A stretch of 64,000 nucleotides of DNA. It comes from Sodaliphilus pleomorphus. Its GTDB lineage: Bacteria; Bacteroidota; Bacteroidia; Bacteroidales; Muribaculaceae. The translations under genes were made by a program, and so were the position numbers. Shown here one piece after another: positions 63,733-64,000 of this stretch. Numbering within the stretch: the first letter of the stretch is position 1; each line of letters begins with the position of its first letter. The DNA lies in assembly GCF_009676955.1 (NCBI RefSeq), contig NZ_CP045696.1, positions 682,001-746,000 of the forward strand. The letters are read 5' to 3'. Below the pieces are notes generated by a model. That model saw only the letters and a program-made list of their open reading frames with translations, was not told the DNA's origin and ran no database searches.

Positions 63733-64000
63733 ATGGGATATTTAACAAATGACAAGCTTCTTATCGTCGGTGCTGGCGGTATGATTGGTTCCAACATGGT
63801 GCAGAGCGTTTTGATGCTCGGTCTCACTCCTAACGTATGCCTGTACGACATCTATGAGCCCGGTGTTCATGGTGTGTATGACGAGATACAACAATGCGCA
63901 TTCCCCGGCGCCAACGTTACCTACTACGCTCCCGCAGTAGAAGACATGAACAATCCCGAGAAAGTTGCCGAGGCAGCCAAGAAGGCATTTACGGGTGCCA
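63733..64000 (+). CDS. mdh: Malate dehydrogenase (N-terminus only)
   Basis: The first 89 codons of an NAD-dependent lactate/malate dehydrogenase; the gene runs off the high-coordinate edge. MGYLTNDKLLIVGAGGMIGS contains the GxGxxG dinucleotide-binding loop, and VCLYDIYEPGVHGVYDEIQQ the acidic end of the second strand that selects NAD. The pattern matches the Bacteroidales malate dehydrogenase, which interconverts malate and oxaloacetate in the reductive branch to succinate. Substrate residues lie outside the window. Confidence 0.85.
   Translation, partial: MGYLTNDKLLIVGAGGMIGSNMVQSVLMLGLTPNVCLYDIYEPGVHGVYDEIQQCAFPGANVTYYAPAVEDMNNPEKVAEAAKKAFTGA

Overview
The window comes from a fairly GC-rich member of the Bacteroidales, most likely a gut commensal of the Muribaculaceae/Prevotellaceae type. 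The evidence is a SusC/SusD pair, several TonB-dependent receptors with N-terminal carboxypeptidase-regulatory domains, Bacteroidetes-only families (DUF4251, DUF4876, DUF6850-like), and repeated upstream matches to the Bacteroidetes -7 box TAnnTTTG. I saw no rRNA, no tRNA and no intact insertion sequence. Family names come from recognising motifs and overall sequence, not from database searches.

Layout. 1-684: end of a histidine operon (hisH, hisA) on the minus strand. 857-8487: an AT-rich type V-A CRISPR-Cas locus, with 16 repeats of 36 nt, a leader carrying a degenerate repeat, cas2, cas1, cas4 and cas12a, all on the minus strand. A small divergent gene pair beside it ends in a truncated HD-domain gene. 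8544-18057: FMN-binding protein, then a plus-strand run tsaC-like, polyprenyl sugar transferase, ClC channel, MBOAT acyltransferase, SGNH-like protein, fmt and a GHL10 hydrolase. 18336-27342: a secreted protein, then a TonB receptor / DUF4876 lipoprotein / DUF6850-like barrel / half-M16 peptidase operon. 27513-29706: a small AT-rich accessory patch with two paralogous lipoproteins, an RHS core remnant and a duplicated small hydrophobic ORF. 29811-34572: a TonB receptor, a Cys-rich membrane protein / hemerythrin / LuxR-type regulator operon, and a DUF4251 protein.

34712-42289: a tight five-gene minus-strand island, unlike its neighbours in base composition: an acidic 55-aa ORF, a coiled-coil protein, a DUF1848 protein with a CX3CX2C motif, a 1409-aa fusion of a methyltransferase-like domain to a RecQ-type helicase, and a coiled-coil protein with a C-terminal membrane anchor. 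This is my best candidate for an undescribed system; a defence role is inferred from architecture only.

42661-64000: housekeeping and envelope genes: ligA, a lipoprotein, a ROK kinase, a secreted fibronectin-type protein, thiL, a purine nucleoside phosphorylase, lpxK, sppA, a lipoprotein, an alpha/beta hydrolase, an Mla-type ABC pair, SusD/SusC and the start of a malate dehydrogenase gene.
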